Assembly (NCBI GenBank): GCA_963662175.1
Contig: OY759221.1
Coordinates: forward strand, 33,664,045 to 33,728,044
Direction of reading: 5' to 3'
Length of the DNA stretch: 64,000 bases
Origin: Aradus depressus
Lineage: Eukaryota > Arthropoda > Insecta > Hemiptera > Aradidae
Numbering within the stretch: the first letter of the stretch is position 1; every line of letters begins with the position of its first letter. The notes below the pieces were generated by a model. It did not search any database, was not told where the DNA came from, and saw nothing but the letters and a program-made list of their open reading frames with translations. Below, in pieces: positions 10,633 to 20,867 of the stretch. A program made the position numbers and the translations under genes.

Positions 10633-10925
10633 ACTTCCCCAGCGATACGAAGTATAGGGGAAGTTATATAATCGGTCAGAAATTCGATGCTGAGTTTTCA
10701 CCGGAATTTCATGTTTTCCGACCTCCTGATTCCAAAAATGAAAAAAAAAGGCTGTCTGTGTGTGTGTCAGTGAACACGATAAGTCGGTGTGTCGATAACT
10801 CCCGGTAGCATTAATGTATCGGTACGAATTTGTATATGTGTATCCAGAACTCTCTAAGGATGACACTTATTAATTTTAAGCAGAATCAGCCGAAGGGGAG
10901 GGGGAGCAGAGAAGATGGACGTGTC
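10633..10925 (+). repeat. Family A repeat, 5' half
   Basis: Excellent 5' end: acttccccagc, a short loop, then tataggggaagt form the terminal hairpin. It continues through aattcgatgctgag, the TGTGTG block and the cggccgaag-type block. Confidence 0.8.
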
Positions 10926-11030
10926 ACCTACTTCTTTTTATAATTTTTAATTACTTTTCACTGTACTATAATTGGAATATAACGTATATTTTTGAAAAAC
11001 TTCTTTTTTATATTGCAATTCGGTGTATTA

Positions 11031-11051
11031 AAGGTTAGGTTAGGTTTTATG
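11031..11051 (-). repeat. S1 SINE tail with TTAGG units, left of LINE fragment
   Basis: The short block ggttaggttaggttttatga is the S1 tail. The rest of this SINE continues at 11491 after the LINE fragment, so the SINE has been split. Confidence 0.7.
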
Positions 11052-11490
11052 ACTCGAGCCAGAGAGGTCCAGGACAATTAGGGAGTGGCAGGAGGAATGG
11101 GACAAGTCCACAAAGGGACGGTGGACCCATCGGCTCATCCCTCGAGTCGAGCCTTGGCTCACCAGGACGCATGGGGAGGTGAATTACCACCTCACCCAGG
11201 TACTCACGGGACACGGTGGATTCCGGGGGTACCTCCACAAAATCGGGGCAGCAACAACACCAGACTGCCCCGCGTGCCTTGGTGAGACGGGAGACGGCGG
11301 AGCATGTCCTCCTCAAATGCCCCAGATTTGAGGAGGGAAGGATAAATCTGGAGTGCAGCATGGGCGCCCCACTGACTGCTACCAGCTACGTGGACGGTAT
11401 GCTGCGCTCCCAGGAGTCGTGGGATGAAGGCTGCGAATTTACAGCACTCATCATGGGTGGGCTGGCCCTCCAGGAGAGGGCTGACAATGA
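11052..11490 (+). pseudogene. R1-clade non-LTR retrotransposon, ORF2 C-terminus
   Basis: The first frame gives TIREWQEEWDKSTKGRWTHR, LIPRVEPWL, HGEVNYHLTQVLTGHGGF and YLHKIGAATTPDCPACLGET. This is the C-terminal region of R1-type reverse transcriptases, ending in the Cys/His knuckle. A second frame continues it as ETAEHVLLKCPRFEEGR. The frame break is a 7-bp tandem duplication, gagacgg at 11284-11290 and again at 11291-11297. R1-clade elements copy RNA into DNA at a nicked target. This fragment lacks the reverse transcriptase core. It lies inside an S1 SINE in the opposite sense. Confidence 0.85.
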
Positions 11491-11735
11491 GATCATATCA
11501 CCTACTATCTGAGTGCTCTTTCGTCACTCTGGGGGACATGAGCCCGACTCTACTGTGGGAGTCTTAAATTTTGCCTACCCTAAATTTTTATTCACCTAGG
11601 ATAGGGGTCTTTAACAAGTACCTGGCTCGGGACCATCGCTTAACGTCCCATCCGAAGGACGGCGTGCTTAAGTTTATTTTACCTCCCATATAAATTAAAC
11701 TAAGGGCCTCAGTGGGGTTTCGAATCCAAAATCTA
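11491..11735 (-). repeat. S1 SINE, body (right part of split copy)
   Basis: Body from gatcatatcacctacta to gggtttcgaatcc. The tRNA-like 5' head beyond the B-box is replaced by a family A fragment. Confidence 0.8.
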
Positions 11736-11820
11736 GAACTCTCTAAGTATGACACCTATTAATTTTGAGCGGAATCAGCCGAAGGGGAGGGGGATCAGAG
11801 AAGGTGGTCGTGTCACCTAC
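11736..11820 (+). repeat. Family A fragment
   Basis: Reads tctagaactctctaag, tgacacctattaatttt, then gccgaaggggagggggatc. It closely resembles 10850-10925. Confidence 0.6.
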
Positions 11821-12410
11821 TTTTTTTATTACTTACCTGACTGATTGTTGTATTGCATATCTGGTTATTATTCTAATAATGATGTAAAATGAATTTCTGA
11901 GAGAATATAATAAGATTTTTGTGTTTTCCTGGTTATAACGCTCTTCTCTCTTGTTCCCTAGAGGATCGTTATATAAAGGTTTTACTGTATATATTTTTTT
12001 ACCCTATGATTTTTTGCTACGTCTACATATCACCGTTCAAAGTTTCATGTATATAATTTCAATAGGGGACAGACACACACAGATTAGGGTGTTGGTCGTA
12101 GGGCAGCCTAAAGACAAGCAGACAGGAGCTGGAAGGACAGTAGTGGATGGTGGGAGATGAGAGAAGCAAGGAAAGTGGGACATGGGCGGACGGCCCAGTT
12201 TGTGGGTCCCCCCGACCCAGCACCCGCCCCTGACCTCTTTCGGCCCTTCTCTCTCTCTCTGACAGACCCTCCTATAACCCTACAGTTTGCAGCCGTCTAT
12301 ACTATCTGGGAAATGAAACACAACCCTCCCACACACTTATTAGCCAATTAAATCGGTGTAATGTCTCTAGACAGCTATCTATAATAATATTTATATCCTT
12401 CAAACCACAC
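11821..12410. other. Unassigned stretch with a GC-rich block
   Basis: The left part is AT-rich. 12070-12330 is distinctly GC-richer (ggagctggaaggacag, cccgacccagcacccgcccc, a TC run at 12250) and matches nothing else in the window. Open frames at 11951-12160 and 12157-12351 cross it but contain no recognisable domain. It could be part of a retroelement or a unique island. Confidence 0.4.
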
Positions 12411-12587
12411 TTTTTTTTTTTTTTTTTTACGAACGCCCACTATTATAGATATTTGGAGGGCTAGGGGTTATTTACAACCATCCATGGGGTAGGGAGGTTT
12501 TACCTATGAAATAAGTGTACTCCGTATGGGATTCGAACCAGTGATCAAATCAAATGAAGCACTACGATCTAGCCCATACAGCCCCAT
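12411..12587 (-). repeat. S2-like SINE, diverged
   Basis: A poly(T) run at 12411-12427 marks the tail. It is followed by tccatggggtagggagg, the complement of the B-box (gggattcgaacc) and agcccatacagcccc. The order is as in the S2 copies at 23528 and 43337 but more diverged. Confidence 0.6.
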
Positions 12588-12589
12588 TA

Positions 12590-12700
12590 AACCATAACAT
12601 GGTATTTGGATAAGTCATGCAATTGTGTACATCAAAGTAGGTTATAAATTATATACATCAATTGAAATTAATTCTTAGAATATAAAAAAAACAACTCAAT
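12590..12700 (-). repeat. LINE 3'-UTR-like fragment
   Basis: The block attaaaccataacatgg...tgtgtacatcaaagta...ataaattatatacatca recurs at 33085, 34125, 43005 and 51085, and in plus orientation near 42350-42475. Several copies border (ATT)n or (AAT)n runs, typical of a LINE 3' end. Confidence 0.55.
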
Positions 12701-12800
12701 ATATATATAATAGTCATATGATTCGATTATGCGCGAGTTGCTCAGGTCACTAGGAGCAAAATTTAGAGAAAAAAAGAGCGAAATATGCCAAAAAAAAATA

Positions 12801-13011
12801 ATTACGAGGTTACTACTACCAGAGCGCTTTTTCTTCGCTCTGGTGGACATAAGCTCGACTCTCCTAAATTTTTAGGGGTCTTTAACGAATACCTGACAAC
12901 GTACTGGCTAGAGATCATCGCTTAATGTTGGAATTTCCCAGATAATAAAACCTAAGGGTCTCGGCCGGGTTTCGAACCTGCGATTTTGAGCACGCTACAT
13001 CTGAGCTACTC
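12801..13011 (-). repeat. S1 SINE with internal deletions
   Basis: Retains ctaccagagcgct, gtggacataagctcgact, gggtctttaacgaatacctg, and the complement of the B-box (gggtttcgaacct). It ends at ctgagctac. Confidence 0.8.
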
Positions 13012-13374
13012 ATCATTGTAACACCGATTTAGACCATGAGGCATCAGAAAATCATTTTAAAAATCTTTGAAAAGATCAACTTATTTCTAAAATCATGTAA
13101 CTAACCAGGCAGATATCATTATTAACCTGTTTTAAGTTACTAACCTGCTTAAAGCTACTCTGGGCGAAGCCGGGTAACCTGCTAGTCAAGATATAGTAGG
13201 GGGTCTTTAACGGGTCATGCTGAGGTATTTAGAGAAAAATAAATTGTTTATTTCGAAACGCAACCCACAAAAAAAAATGTAGGTGTTAGGAATTGAATCC
13301 GTATCATTTTCGTCCCTGGCATACAGAACTAAAACATAGGTAACACGATACATTCGGAGCACTGATATACAATA
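13012..13374. other. No gene seen
   Basis: AT-rich sequence with a small fragment (13196-13215, agggggtctttaacggg) that may be S1 debris. Confidence 0.4.
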
Positions 13375-13640
13375 AAATTATATATAGAAAATTAAAGGAG
13401 AGGCGTAACTCAAAAACTATAATAACTGCCGTTGTAATAAATGTATCGACACAAAATTTCATAGATGAATTCGAAACCTGATAAGGACGACACATTAATT
13501 TCCAGTGGAATCGGTTTGAGGATTTAGGGGTCCCTCTATAAGACAACTATTGAATGTTGGCGCAAACGAACGACCAGTTTCGGAGAGGGAGTAATACGTT
13601 AATTGGTTAATTCGTACTGGGAAGTAGATTGTCGTCCTTC
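13375..13640 (+). repeat. Family A repeat, 3' half
   Basis: Contains taactgccgttgtaataaat, the gaggatttagggg...cgcaaacgaacgacc end and the ttcgtactgggaagtagattg terminus. Confidence 0.65.
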
Positions 13641-13800
13641 GTATGGGACGTTGAGCGATGGTCCTCGGTCGTCCTTCGTATGGGACGTTGAGCGATGGTC
13701 CTCGGTCCTGTGCAATGTCAGATACTCGTTAAAGACCACAGGAGAGTTAGTTTATATACCAGGAGGAACAGAAGAGCGCTCTTCTAGAAGACGATTTGAC
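13628..13800 (+). repeat. S1 fragment with 37-bp tandem duplication
   Basis: The S1 segment gtccttcgtatgggacgttg...agcgatggtcc is present twice, with period 37 (starting at 13631 and 13668). It is followed by tactcgttaaagacc and the gaagagcgctct remnant. Confidence 0.7.
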
Positions 13801-13960
13801 TTTAAAATCTCGGCATCAATAACTAACAGATATCAAAGTTAGCTTGAAATATTCTATGGCAAAATAGTTCACAGCATTGTTTTTTGGATGATTTTGAGAG
13901 TAGCAATTAATTATAAATTTTTAGTTTTTGGATTGTGTAAGGAGATTCTTAATTTGTATA

Positions 13961-14335
13961 TAATATATTATCACAGCATCACTTCTCACATTTATTATTT
14001 GACCACAAAAAATAACAATTACAAACGTTTCGGGAAGCACTCCTATCATAAGTATCTATAAAACATGTGTTCTTTATGTTAACTATTCCTTCTGTCAATC
14101 AGAATCTTCCTTTTATAGAACATATTTATTATATTTATTCAGTCGACTTCTATATTTAATCTGAATAAGTATGTTCTACAGAAGGAGGATTCTGTTTGAT
14201 ACAAGGAATAGTTAACATAAAGAACACATGTATTATAGATACTGATGATGGAAGTGTTTCTCGTATTGTTTGTTATTACTATTTTTTGAGAAGGCAAACA
14301 ATAAATGGGAGAAGTGATGCTGTAATAATATATTA
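13961..14335. mobile_element. Foldback element FB-3, long arms
   Basis: The left arm (about 13961-14135) and right arm (about 14160-14335) are inverted copies of about 170 nt. The outer ends contain atcacagcatcacttctc and its complement. The arms include acgtttcggga (left) and actgatgatggaagtg (right), the same CTGATGA/GAAACGT words as the other foldbacks, here in mid-arm. No coding. Confidence 0.75.
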
Positions 14336-14522
14336 TTTAATATTAATTTGTAAAAAAAGGCGAGTTGGCTATTTCTTTTGTATAATGTTTTTATACTGTG
14401 TTGGTATATTATTATAAAAAAAATAATTAGACTAATTATGGTCAATTGGAATCACGAAAGGTTATCTATCACTTGTATAAACCAAGTTCTAATTTAATTG
14501 TCCTCCCTGAGATCCTTGAATC

Positions 14523-14878
14523 GAAATATCCACCTTAGAACTCATTGTATCTCTACCGGATAATAAGACGAATTGAAATCTTGTCTCTCCTGAAAATATC
14601 CACCTTAGAACTCATTGTATCACTACCAGATAATAAAACGAATTGAAATCTTGTCTCTCCTGAAAATATCCACCTTAGAACTCATTGTATCGCTACCAGA
14701 TAATAAGACGAATTGAAATATTGTCTCTCCTGAAAATATCCACCTTAGAACTCATTGTATCGCTACCAGATAATAAGACGAATTGAAATCTTGTCTCTCC
14801 TGAAACTATCCATCTTAGAACTCATTGTATCGCTACCAGATTATAAGACTAATTGAAATCTTGTCTCTCCTGAAAATA
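14523..14878. repeat. Minisatellite, five 70-bp units
   Basis: The word caccttagaactcattgtat starts at 14531, 14601, 14671, 14741 and (as catcttag) 14811, an exact 70-bp period. Units differ by only a few substitutions. The last unit stops at ctgaaaataag. Confidence 0.95.
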
Positions 14879-14909
14879 AGAATTTATTTGCGGTACTTGA
14901 TATTCTGCA

Positions 14910-15200
14910 TTATTACTTCCCCATCTACCAAACGTATAGGGTAAGTTATGTAAATGGTCAAAAATTCGATGTTGAGTTTTCGCTGGAATTTCAAGTTTTC
15001 CAACCCTCTGTGATTCCAAAAATGAAAAGAAAAAAAATTTCCTATGTGTGCCAGTGAACATAATAACTCTCGATAGAAAGAATATATCTACATGAATTTT
15101 TATATGTGTGTCCCGAACCCCATAAGGATGACTCCAATTAATTTTCTGCCGAATCGGTTTAAGAGAAGCGTAGCGATCAGGGGTGGGGGCTCAATTCATA
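14910..15200 (+). repeat. Family A repeat, 5' half
   Basis: Starts acttccccatctacc...gtatagggtaagttatg and runs through aaaattcgatgttgag to the ccgaatcggtttaag block. Confidence 0.75.
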
Positions 15201-15225
15201 AAACCTGTTGAGTTAGTTATACATT

Positions 15226-15439
15226 TTAACTCATGTCCGGCCTTTAACTACGAGGTCATATCACCTACTACCAGAGGACTGTTTCGTCACTCTGGTTGAC
15301 ATGAGCCAGACTATAGAGTGGGTCTTCAACGAGTGACATTGTACAGGTTCGGGAACATCACCTAAAAGCCTCGGCCGGGTTTCGAACGATTTTGCGTTCA
15401 TTAAGCAAGCACGTATACCACTGAGCAATCGGCGCCCTC
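15226..15439 (-). repeat. S1 SINE with internal deletion
   Basis: Tail, body and complete head (accactgagcaatcggcgcc) are present; the segment between the gccagactatagagtggg and cgagtgacattg blocks is shortened. Confidence 0.8.
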
Positions 15440-15494
15440 TAATGACTGCTGATGTAACGATTATATCAATTTGAAATTATACTTAAATATAAAA

Positions 15495-15695
15495 AGGGCG
15501 CCGATAGATCAAGATCGCGGATGCGAAAAACGGCCGAGACTCTTAGATTTTTCAGCTGGGAGGTAAAAAAACTTGAGCACGCCGTCCTTAGAATGTAACT
15601 AAACTTGGTTGGGCAACATTTGGGACTCCCAATCTAGAGTTAGGCTCAAGTCCTGGTACTAGACGATATGACCTCGTAGTTAAAGCCTAGGCATC
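15495..15695 (+). repeat. S1 SINE, diverged
   Basis: Head gggcgccgatagatcaag, decayed B-box, then gagcacgccgtcctta, ggcgatatgacc-like block (gacgatatgacctcg) and gttaaagcctaggcat. Confidence 0.7.
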
Positions 15696-15754
15696 AATTA
15701 CAAAAATAATACAATCTCACTGTATGTTACAAGGAAGCAAAATGCATAAAAAAA

Positions 15755-16112
15755 GTCGTTGAATCACCACTAAAGTACTTCCCCTAACGAATTATTCAGT
15801 TAAGTTATCGCGATCTCTCTAAAACCAATCGATTAATTGACTTACACATATACTGAAAACTCATTTTAAATTTCGTGTCGATACATTCATTAAATCGGTA
15901 GTTATTAGGGTTTTTGGGTCCAGCCCTAATCCCTTTTCATCTTTAGCCAATTTGACTAGAAATCAATAGGTGTCGTCGTGGTACATTCATTCTATCAGGA
16001 GTTATCGTGTTCGCAGACATACAATTTTTTTTTTTTTTTTGATTTTTGGACACAGCAACGAATTAATGGCTTATTACATAACTTCCCCTATACTTCGTTG
16101 AGCTGAAAGAAG
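15755..16112 (-). repeat. Family A repeat
   Basis: Reverse copy from tgaatcaccac...gtacttcccc through ttcgtgtcgatacattcatt to the 5' hairpin remnant aacttcccctatacttcg. Confidence 0.7.
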
Positions 16113-16460
16113 TTAAAAACAGCGATGGTAACGTTCTCTGGTCAATAGGTTGAATTTGGTGTTTCGTTACCCATAAAATTTCATTTACTGCTCGATTCCT
16201 TAGACAATAAGTATGATTACAAGTAGTATAATTGATACTTTAGTACTTGGGAGGATACTATAGTATGAGAGAGATACTATAGTAGGATACTAGGTTGTAT
16301 CAGGAGCCCGCGAGGCCTTGTTCCATTAAACTGCCTGGCCTGCCCCAGAATCACACTAACCCCAACGGTTTGCTTATTTTATCACTCATTACCGCTTTAA
16401 ATTTTACACTGGCCTTCCTTAACATACATAGATTTTTTAAGTTGACCTATATTTTATTAG

Positions 16461-16489
16461 TATATAATAATAATAATAATAATAATTCC
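16461..16489. repeat. (TAA)n microsatellite
   Basis: Short run of taa triplets between AT-rich sequence. Confidence 0.8.
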
Positions 16490-16530
16490 TTTGTTCCATT
16501 CGTTCTTATAGAAGTATATAATACCTTGGA

Positions 16531-16596
16531 GAGAGCGCCGGTAGCTGAGTGATATGCGTGTTCAAGATTGCTGGTTCGAAACCCGGCCGGTTGTGT
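16531..16596 (+). repeat. S1 SINE head only (tRNA-like)
   Basis: agcgccggtagctgagtg and ggttcgaaacccgg are the A- and B-box regions of S1. The body is absent. It is not an intact tRNA gene: no proper acceptor stem can be formed and the same head occurs in dozens of SINE copies. Confidence 0.75.
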
Positions 16597-16696
16597 AATA
16601 CGATATTAATTCGTTTCTGTGACCAAAAATGAAAAAAAAAATTCTGTATGTCTGCGAACATTATAACTCCCGATAGATTGAATGTATCCACGTGAG

Positions 16697-16897
16697 AGGT
16701 TAGGATAGGTTTTATGACTCATGCCCGAGCTTTAATTACGAGGTCATATCGCCTACTACCAGAGTGCTCTTTCGTCACTCTGGTGGACATGAGCCCGACT
16801 CTACTTGTGGGACTCTTAATTTTGCCTACCCTAAATTTTTATTCACCTAGGGCAGGGGTCTTTCACGAGTACCTGACATCGTACAGGCTCGGGACCA
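16697..16897 (-). repeat. S1 SINE, head truncated, TTAGG-type tail
   Basis: Starts aggttaggataggttttatg and covers the 3' two thirds of the element to tacaggctcgggacca. Confidence 0.85.
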
Positions 16898-17329
16898 GTC
16901 CACCCCATGCGTAACTTTAGGAGAACCTCTCAACATAACACGAATTGTTACACAATAAAAAAAATAAAACACTCATTTTTTAAACTGATTTTTTATATTT
17001 TTTCAGAGGAGTCACATACATCGAGGAAGCTGTATATAGTATCACAATTTCAACCAAGTAATTTCCTCACTTTTATTAGGTGTTGGGTATATGTTTCTTT
17101 AACAATTATTAATTTGCTTTGAATGTATGCTTTTATTATTATTATGAATAATTATACATTAACTAACAAGCATGTTTAGTACTTTACTTGTAAATATTTC
17201 AATTTATCACAAATACCAATGGAATGTGTTCAAAACAATAATTTATATATTTTTACATTCTTGTATCCTTAGTATATAGTACTGTAATCATCCGTAATAT
17301 TATAATATATATTTATAATATTGTAGTAT

Positions 17330-17660
17330 TTATGACAATCAAAAATTTCCTCAAATAAAAGTTGTAGAGAAAACTGAAAGGCACATTATATGTCATTTTA
17401 TATACATTATTTTGAAGGTTGTCCGGTTTAGATGCGTCCTAAAATGTCGGTTTGAAACACATTTTTTAAAAAACTTATGCTTGGTCTACGTGAAAACGAT
17501 TCATAATATCGAAAATTGCGTTCTTGACAAAATGTTCCTTATTAATTTTCCAACCGTTAATATGCCCTTAGATTTGAGATAGAACCGAATCGAATAAAGT
17601 TATAGGGCTACAAAGAATGTAGACTTGAATGACTTGAAAATCGTTAGCTTTAAATTGTAA
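17330..17660 (+). repeat. Family C repeat, internal part
   Basis: Covers aaaaatttcctcaaataaaa, gtccggttt, the gaaacacatttttt block, ccgttaatatgcccttag and agttatagggctacaaag. It parallels 18060-18340. Confidence 0.65.
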
Positions 17661-17661
17661 C

Positions 17662-17735
17662 GCAGAGAGCGGTGATTTAGTTAATAAATTCGTGTTGGGG
17701 AAGACATTGCCGGTGATTGAACGATTTTTTTACTT
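17662..17735 (+). repeat. Family A 3' end abutting a family C 5' end
   Basis: The segment aattcgtgttggggaag...ggtgattgaacg ends the A unit, and family C starts immediately with tttttttactttcttatac. The two families share this junction pattern. Confidence 0.65.
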
Positions 17736-17736
17736 T

Positions 17737-18525
17737 CTTATACTTACATTAAAAGGAAGAACCTATTCTAATCTTGCGAAAATCCGAGATCGAGGTTTCA
17801 ACTGATTTTCCAGGGGACCTTAACCCCTGAATACATTTTGACCATTTTCGCGATGATGTCTATGTGTGTGTATGTAATTGAAACGTTGTGAGGTCTCTCT
17901 CGCCAAAACGATTGTAGCTGTGAACTTGAAATTTGGAATGAAGAGATCACATTTTCTAACTTAGGACTGATAACATTTTGGCGGCAATCGAACGAAAGTT
18001 GAAACCACTTTCCCCCCGGACCTAACTATATTTTACAAAATACAGCTTATGTTTATGAATTAATCAAAAATATTTTCGAGTAATAGTTGTAGAGAATACT
18101 GAAATACATAACTTATATGAATTATGATTTTTGAAATACATGCCGAAAACCATCTTGAAATGTAGTTTTGAAACACATATTTTTAGACGTTTCCTAAATT
18201 TACCCGAAAACGATTAGTCCGATCGAAAAAATTGTTCTTACCAAAATTGTTCCTTATAAAATTTCCAATCGCTTTTAGTCCTTAGATTTGAGATAGAATC
18301 AATACGACAAAAGTTATAGCCCCCCGAAGAATGTAAACTAAATTTTCAAATCGTATCCTATCTCTCTTTTCTAAAATTATTTCTTTCTGGCATTATTGAA
18401 TATAAGAATGTCTACTCTCAAGATAACGCTGTACAATCAGACAAAATGATTTTGAGAAGGAGAAGAGGAGAGAGATTGATTTTTTAACGTGGTTGGTATA
18501 AGAAAGTCCTGTAATGGCCACATTA
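17737..18525 (+). repeat. Family C repeat, longest copy
   Basis: Best reference for the family. The left end is tactttcttatacttac and the right end ggttggtataagaaagtcc, so the terminal bases are inverted (ctttcttatac / gtataagaaag). Internal blocks include gaaaatccgagatcgagg, a gtgtgtgtatgt block, aacttgaaatttggaatg, gtagagaatactgaaat and ccgaaaacgattagtcc. No open frame of any length is seen. It resembles a non-autonomous DNA element or a long satellite-like unit of about 0.8 kb. Confidence 0.75.
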
Positions 18526-19205
18526 AATAGAAATATGTTCTAGCTTTGCCTATGACAGAGGCAAACTTTAGGATGTCCTCGTTGAACTTTTCAATATCCG
18601 ATACTCAAAAATGGTGTTCGGGTTGGTCCGAATGGGAATTGGCGAGGGTTCGGGTTCTGGAAATGTCCAGTGTCGGCTAGAACCATTTCCCCAAAATATT
18701 GACACAAATATGGGTCCCTGAGTGCGTGCTATCTACATAACAAGAGGTGTCCTAATTTCTATTTTGGGTTGGTATTGACAATGTGATTTGGACTGTTGAA
18801 TAGGGCCGATGAAGGTTGGGGCTGGTACTGGGTGTACAGGGCGGAGGCCTCACCTTGACAAGAGGTCTCCACGTGGCACTCTCCACCCCCTGGGGGCAAG
18901 GCCGGGGGGCGGCCCCCTCAGTCAATAACCAGGGTTGGGGGACCTTCTACCCAATAGCAGACCCCCGGGAGGGGGAGTGGGTCGGGCTATATTTGGGGTT
19001 TATCTGGATGAACCTCCCGAAATTAATACCATTTGTTTTCGGTACTTCGCCGGATAATGGTTCTCCTCCCTCCCCTTTTTTGCAAAAAAAAAAAAAAAAT
19101 CCATGTAAAATTTCGTGTTGACAATAGGGGCCAACCCCCGTTTAGGCTCCTTCCTCTTGACCTGATTCGGCTGAAAATTTTACAGTTGTCGTCGTCCTCT
19201 TATAG
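18526..19205. other. Unassigned stretch, GC-rich at 18800-19000
   Basis: 18800-18990 is GC-rich (ggcggaggcctcaccttg, ctgggggcaaggccgggg) and has an open frame 18816-19121 without a recognisable domain. 19110-19200 resembles family A in reverse (ttcggctgaaaatttt). I see no gene. Confidence 0.4.
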
Positions 19206-19210
19206 TACTA

Positions 19211-19632
19211 CAGTCAACTCTCGATAAGTCGAACTTCGATAAGTCGAATTTGTAGTTAAGTCGAACAAATTCTCTGATCCCATGTCTTGTAACGTAAATA
19301 TTACCTGAATAAGTCGAATTCGGGCCAAATGCCAGGAACAATGCATAAATAAGTCGAACTGAGAAAAATGGGCCTATGAGGGGATTTCCACCTCTATGTA
19401 GTCGAACTACGTTGAATGTTTGTTTACTTTTTTTAATGTTTTGGTTTGAATGTTTACTTTACTTTCATTTCATTAACTATTGTACCGTATGTATGTTGTA
19501 TCGTTGCGCCTCATTCGAACATTTGGTTCGTACCAAATTTTTGAAGTTTTTGAGGAAAGTATTTTGGCGGAAGTGCAGCTACAAGTAGAACCCACTGACG
19601 GAAGAGACGATGATGATGAGGCAGAATCTACC
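19211..19632 (+). mobile_element. pogo/Tigger element fragment
   Basis: It starts after a TA at 19209-19210 with cagtcaactctcgataagtc, followed by repeated gataagtcgaa words. This is the hallmark of Tigger/pogo termini. Toward the right, 19571-19632 reads EVQLQVEPTDGRDDDDEAES in one frame, an acidic tail like the C-terminus of Tigger transposases. The element is cut off at 19632 by an S1 SINE. It is much shorter than an autonomous element and has no catalytic domain. Confidence 0.7.
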
Positions 19633-19728
19633 GTTTAACGTCCCATCCGAAGGACGGCGTGCTTAAGTTTATTTTACCTCCCAGATAAAATAAACTAAGG
19701 GCTCGGTCGGGTTTCGAACCCAAGGCAT
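19633..19728 (-). repeat. S1 SINE, head-side fragment
   Basis: From gtttaacgtcccatccgaag to the B-box complement cgggtttcgaaccc. Confidence 0.75.
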
Positions 19729-19740
19729 ATTTTATATATA

Positions 19741-19858
19741 TTTTGTGAAATAGACAATATTTTTAAAAACATATGTTTTCCTTTATTTTTTATTAAGTGT
19801 TTCACAATATCTCTGCAAAAAATGTTATGTATCCAGAGGTGTTTAAGAAACACAAAGT
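19741..19858 (+). repeat. Foldback tail next to an S1 SINE (second instance)
   Basis: Matches 9672-9788 almost base for base: gacaatatttttaaaaacat, tttcacaatatctctgcaa, ccagaggtgtttaag, then the SINE tail. Confidence 0.65.
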
Positions 19859-20169
19859 TATTATGACTCATGCCCGGACTTTAAGTACAAGGTCATATCG
19901 CCTACTACCAGAGCTCTCATTTGTCACTCTGGTGGACATGAGTCCGACTCTACACTAGGAGTTCTAAATTTTGCCTATCATTTATGCTTATTCACCTAGG
20001 GCAGAGGTCTTTAACGTGTACCTGCCATCATACCTACAGGCTTAGGACCAACGCTTAACGTCCACTCCGAAGGACAGGTAAAATAAACTAAGGGCCACGG
20101 CCGGGTTACGAACTCACGATCTAGAGCTCAGAAGGCAAGCACGCATACCACTGAGCTATCGGCCCCCTC
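19859..20169 (-). repeat. S1 SINE, full length
   Basis: Runs from ttatgactcatgcccgg to the head ending accactgagctatcggcccc. Confidence 0.9.
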
Positions 20170-20270
20170 AATTTTAATCTTACTTATTATGAACCTTAAT
20201 TATCATCTTGGAGAATTTCTCTAGTTCTTTTATGAACAATTTTATTTCAAGCTCACATATAGTAACAATG

Positions 20271-20502
20271 GAGGGCGCCGGTAGCTCAATATCGCGGTTC
20301 GAAATCCGGCAGAGGTCCTTAGATTTTTTATCTTGTTAAAGACCCCCTTACCCTTGGCGGATAAACCATAAGGGTAGGCAAAATTATATTACTACTCTCA
20401 GAGTAGAGTCTGGCTCATGTCCACCAGAGCGACTCGAGCGCTCTGGTAGTAGGCGATATGACCTCGTAGTTAACGCCCGGGCTTGAGTCACAATAACTAA
20501 CT
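20271..20502 (+). repeat. S1 SINE with shortened head and body
   Basis: Head gagggcgccggtagctca is joined almost directly to the B-box (gcggttcgaaatcc), so the D-arm to anticodon part is deleted. The tail is caataactaact. Confidence 0.85.
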
Positions 20503-20867
20503 GAAGAATGATTAGCAGAAATTTTTGCACTAAATAGTGAGAAATATTCCCCCATTGAATGCTATGTTTGAACAGCTCCAGCCGACAGACAGTAAAATGG
20601 AAGCTATAAACCTATTGCCCTACAAAACTATAAGTTTTATTTTGATGTTTTATGTCTCAATTTTATATTACTTTTTTACTAACCTTGTTGAATAAAAATT
20701 CTAATTATGGCAGAAAAAGGTCAAATGAGATTTGTAAATATCATGTAATTTTTACGTGCTGATTATGAAGGTCATTTTAAACATTGTTGTTCAATATTTG
20801 ATAAACTATACTGAGGTTCCTTACCAAAATTTATTCAAAATATTAATATATTATATATTATTATATA
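20503..20867. other. AT-rich stretch, no gene seen
   Basis: No domain, no recognised repeat. Confidence 0.4.

Noticed and set aside
14523..14878. CRISPR-like array
   Set aside because: The entire 70-bp unit repeats, with no unique spacers, and the genome is clearly animal.
16531..16596. Possible tRNA gene
   Set aside because: It has A- and B-box-like words but no proper acceptor and anticodon stems, and is the head of the S1 SINE found dozens of times in the window.
18816..19121. 101-codon Gly-rich frame in a GC-rich block
   Set aside because: No domain, no codon pattern, and its end runs into a poly(A) tract.
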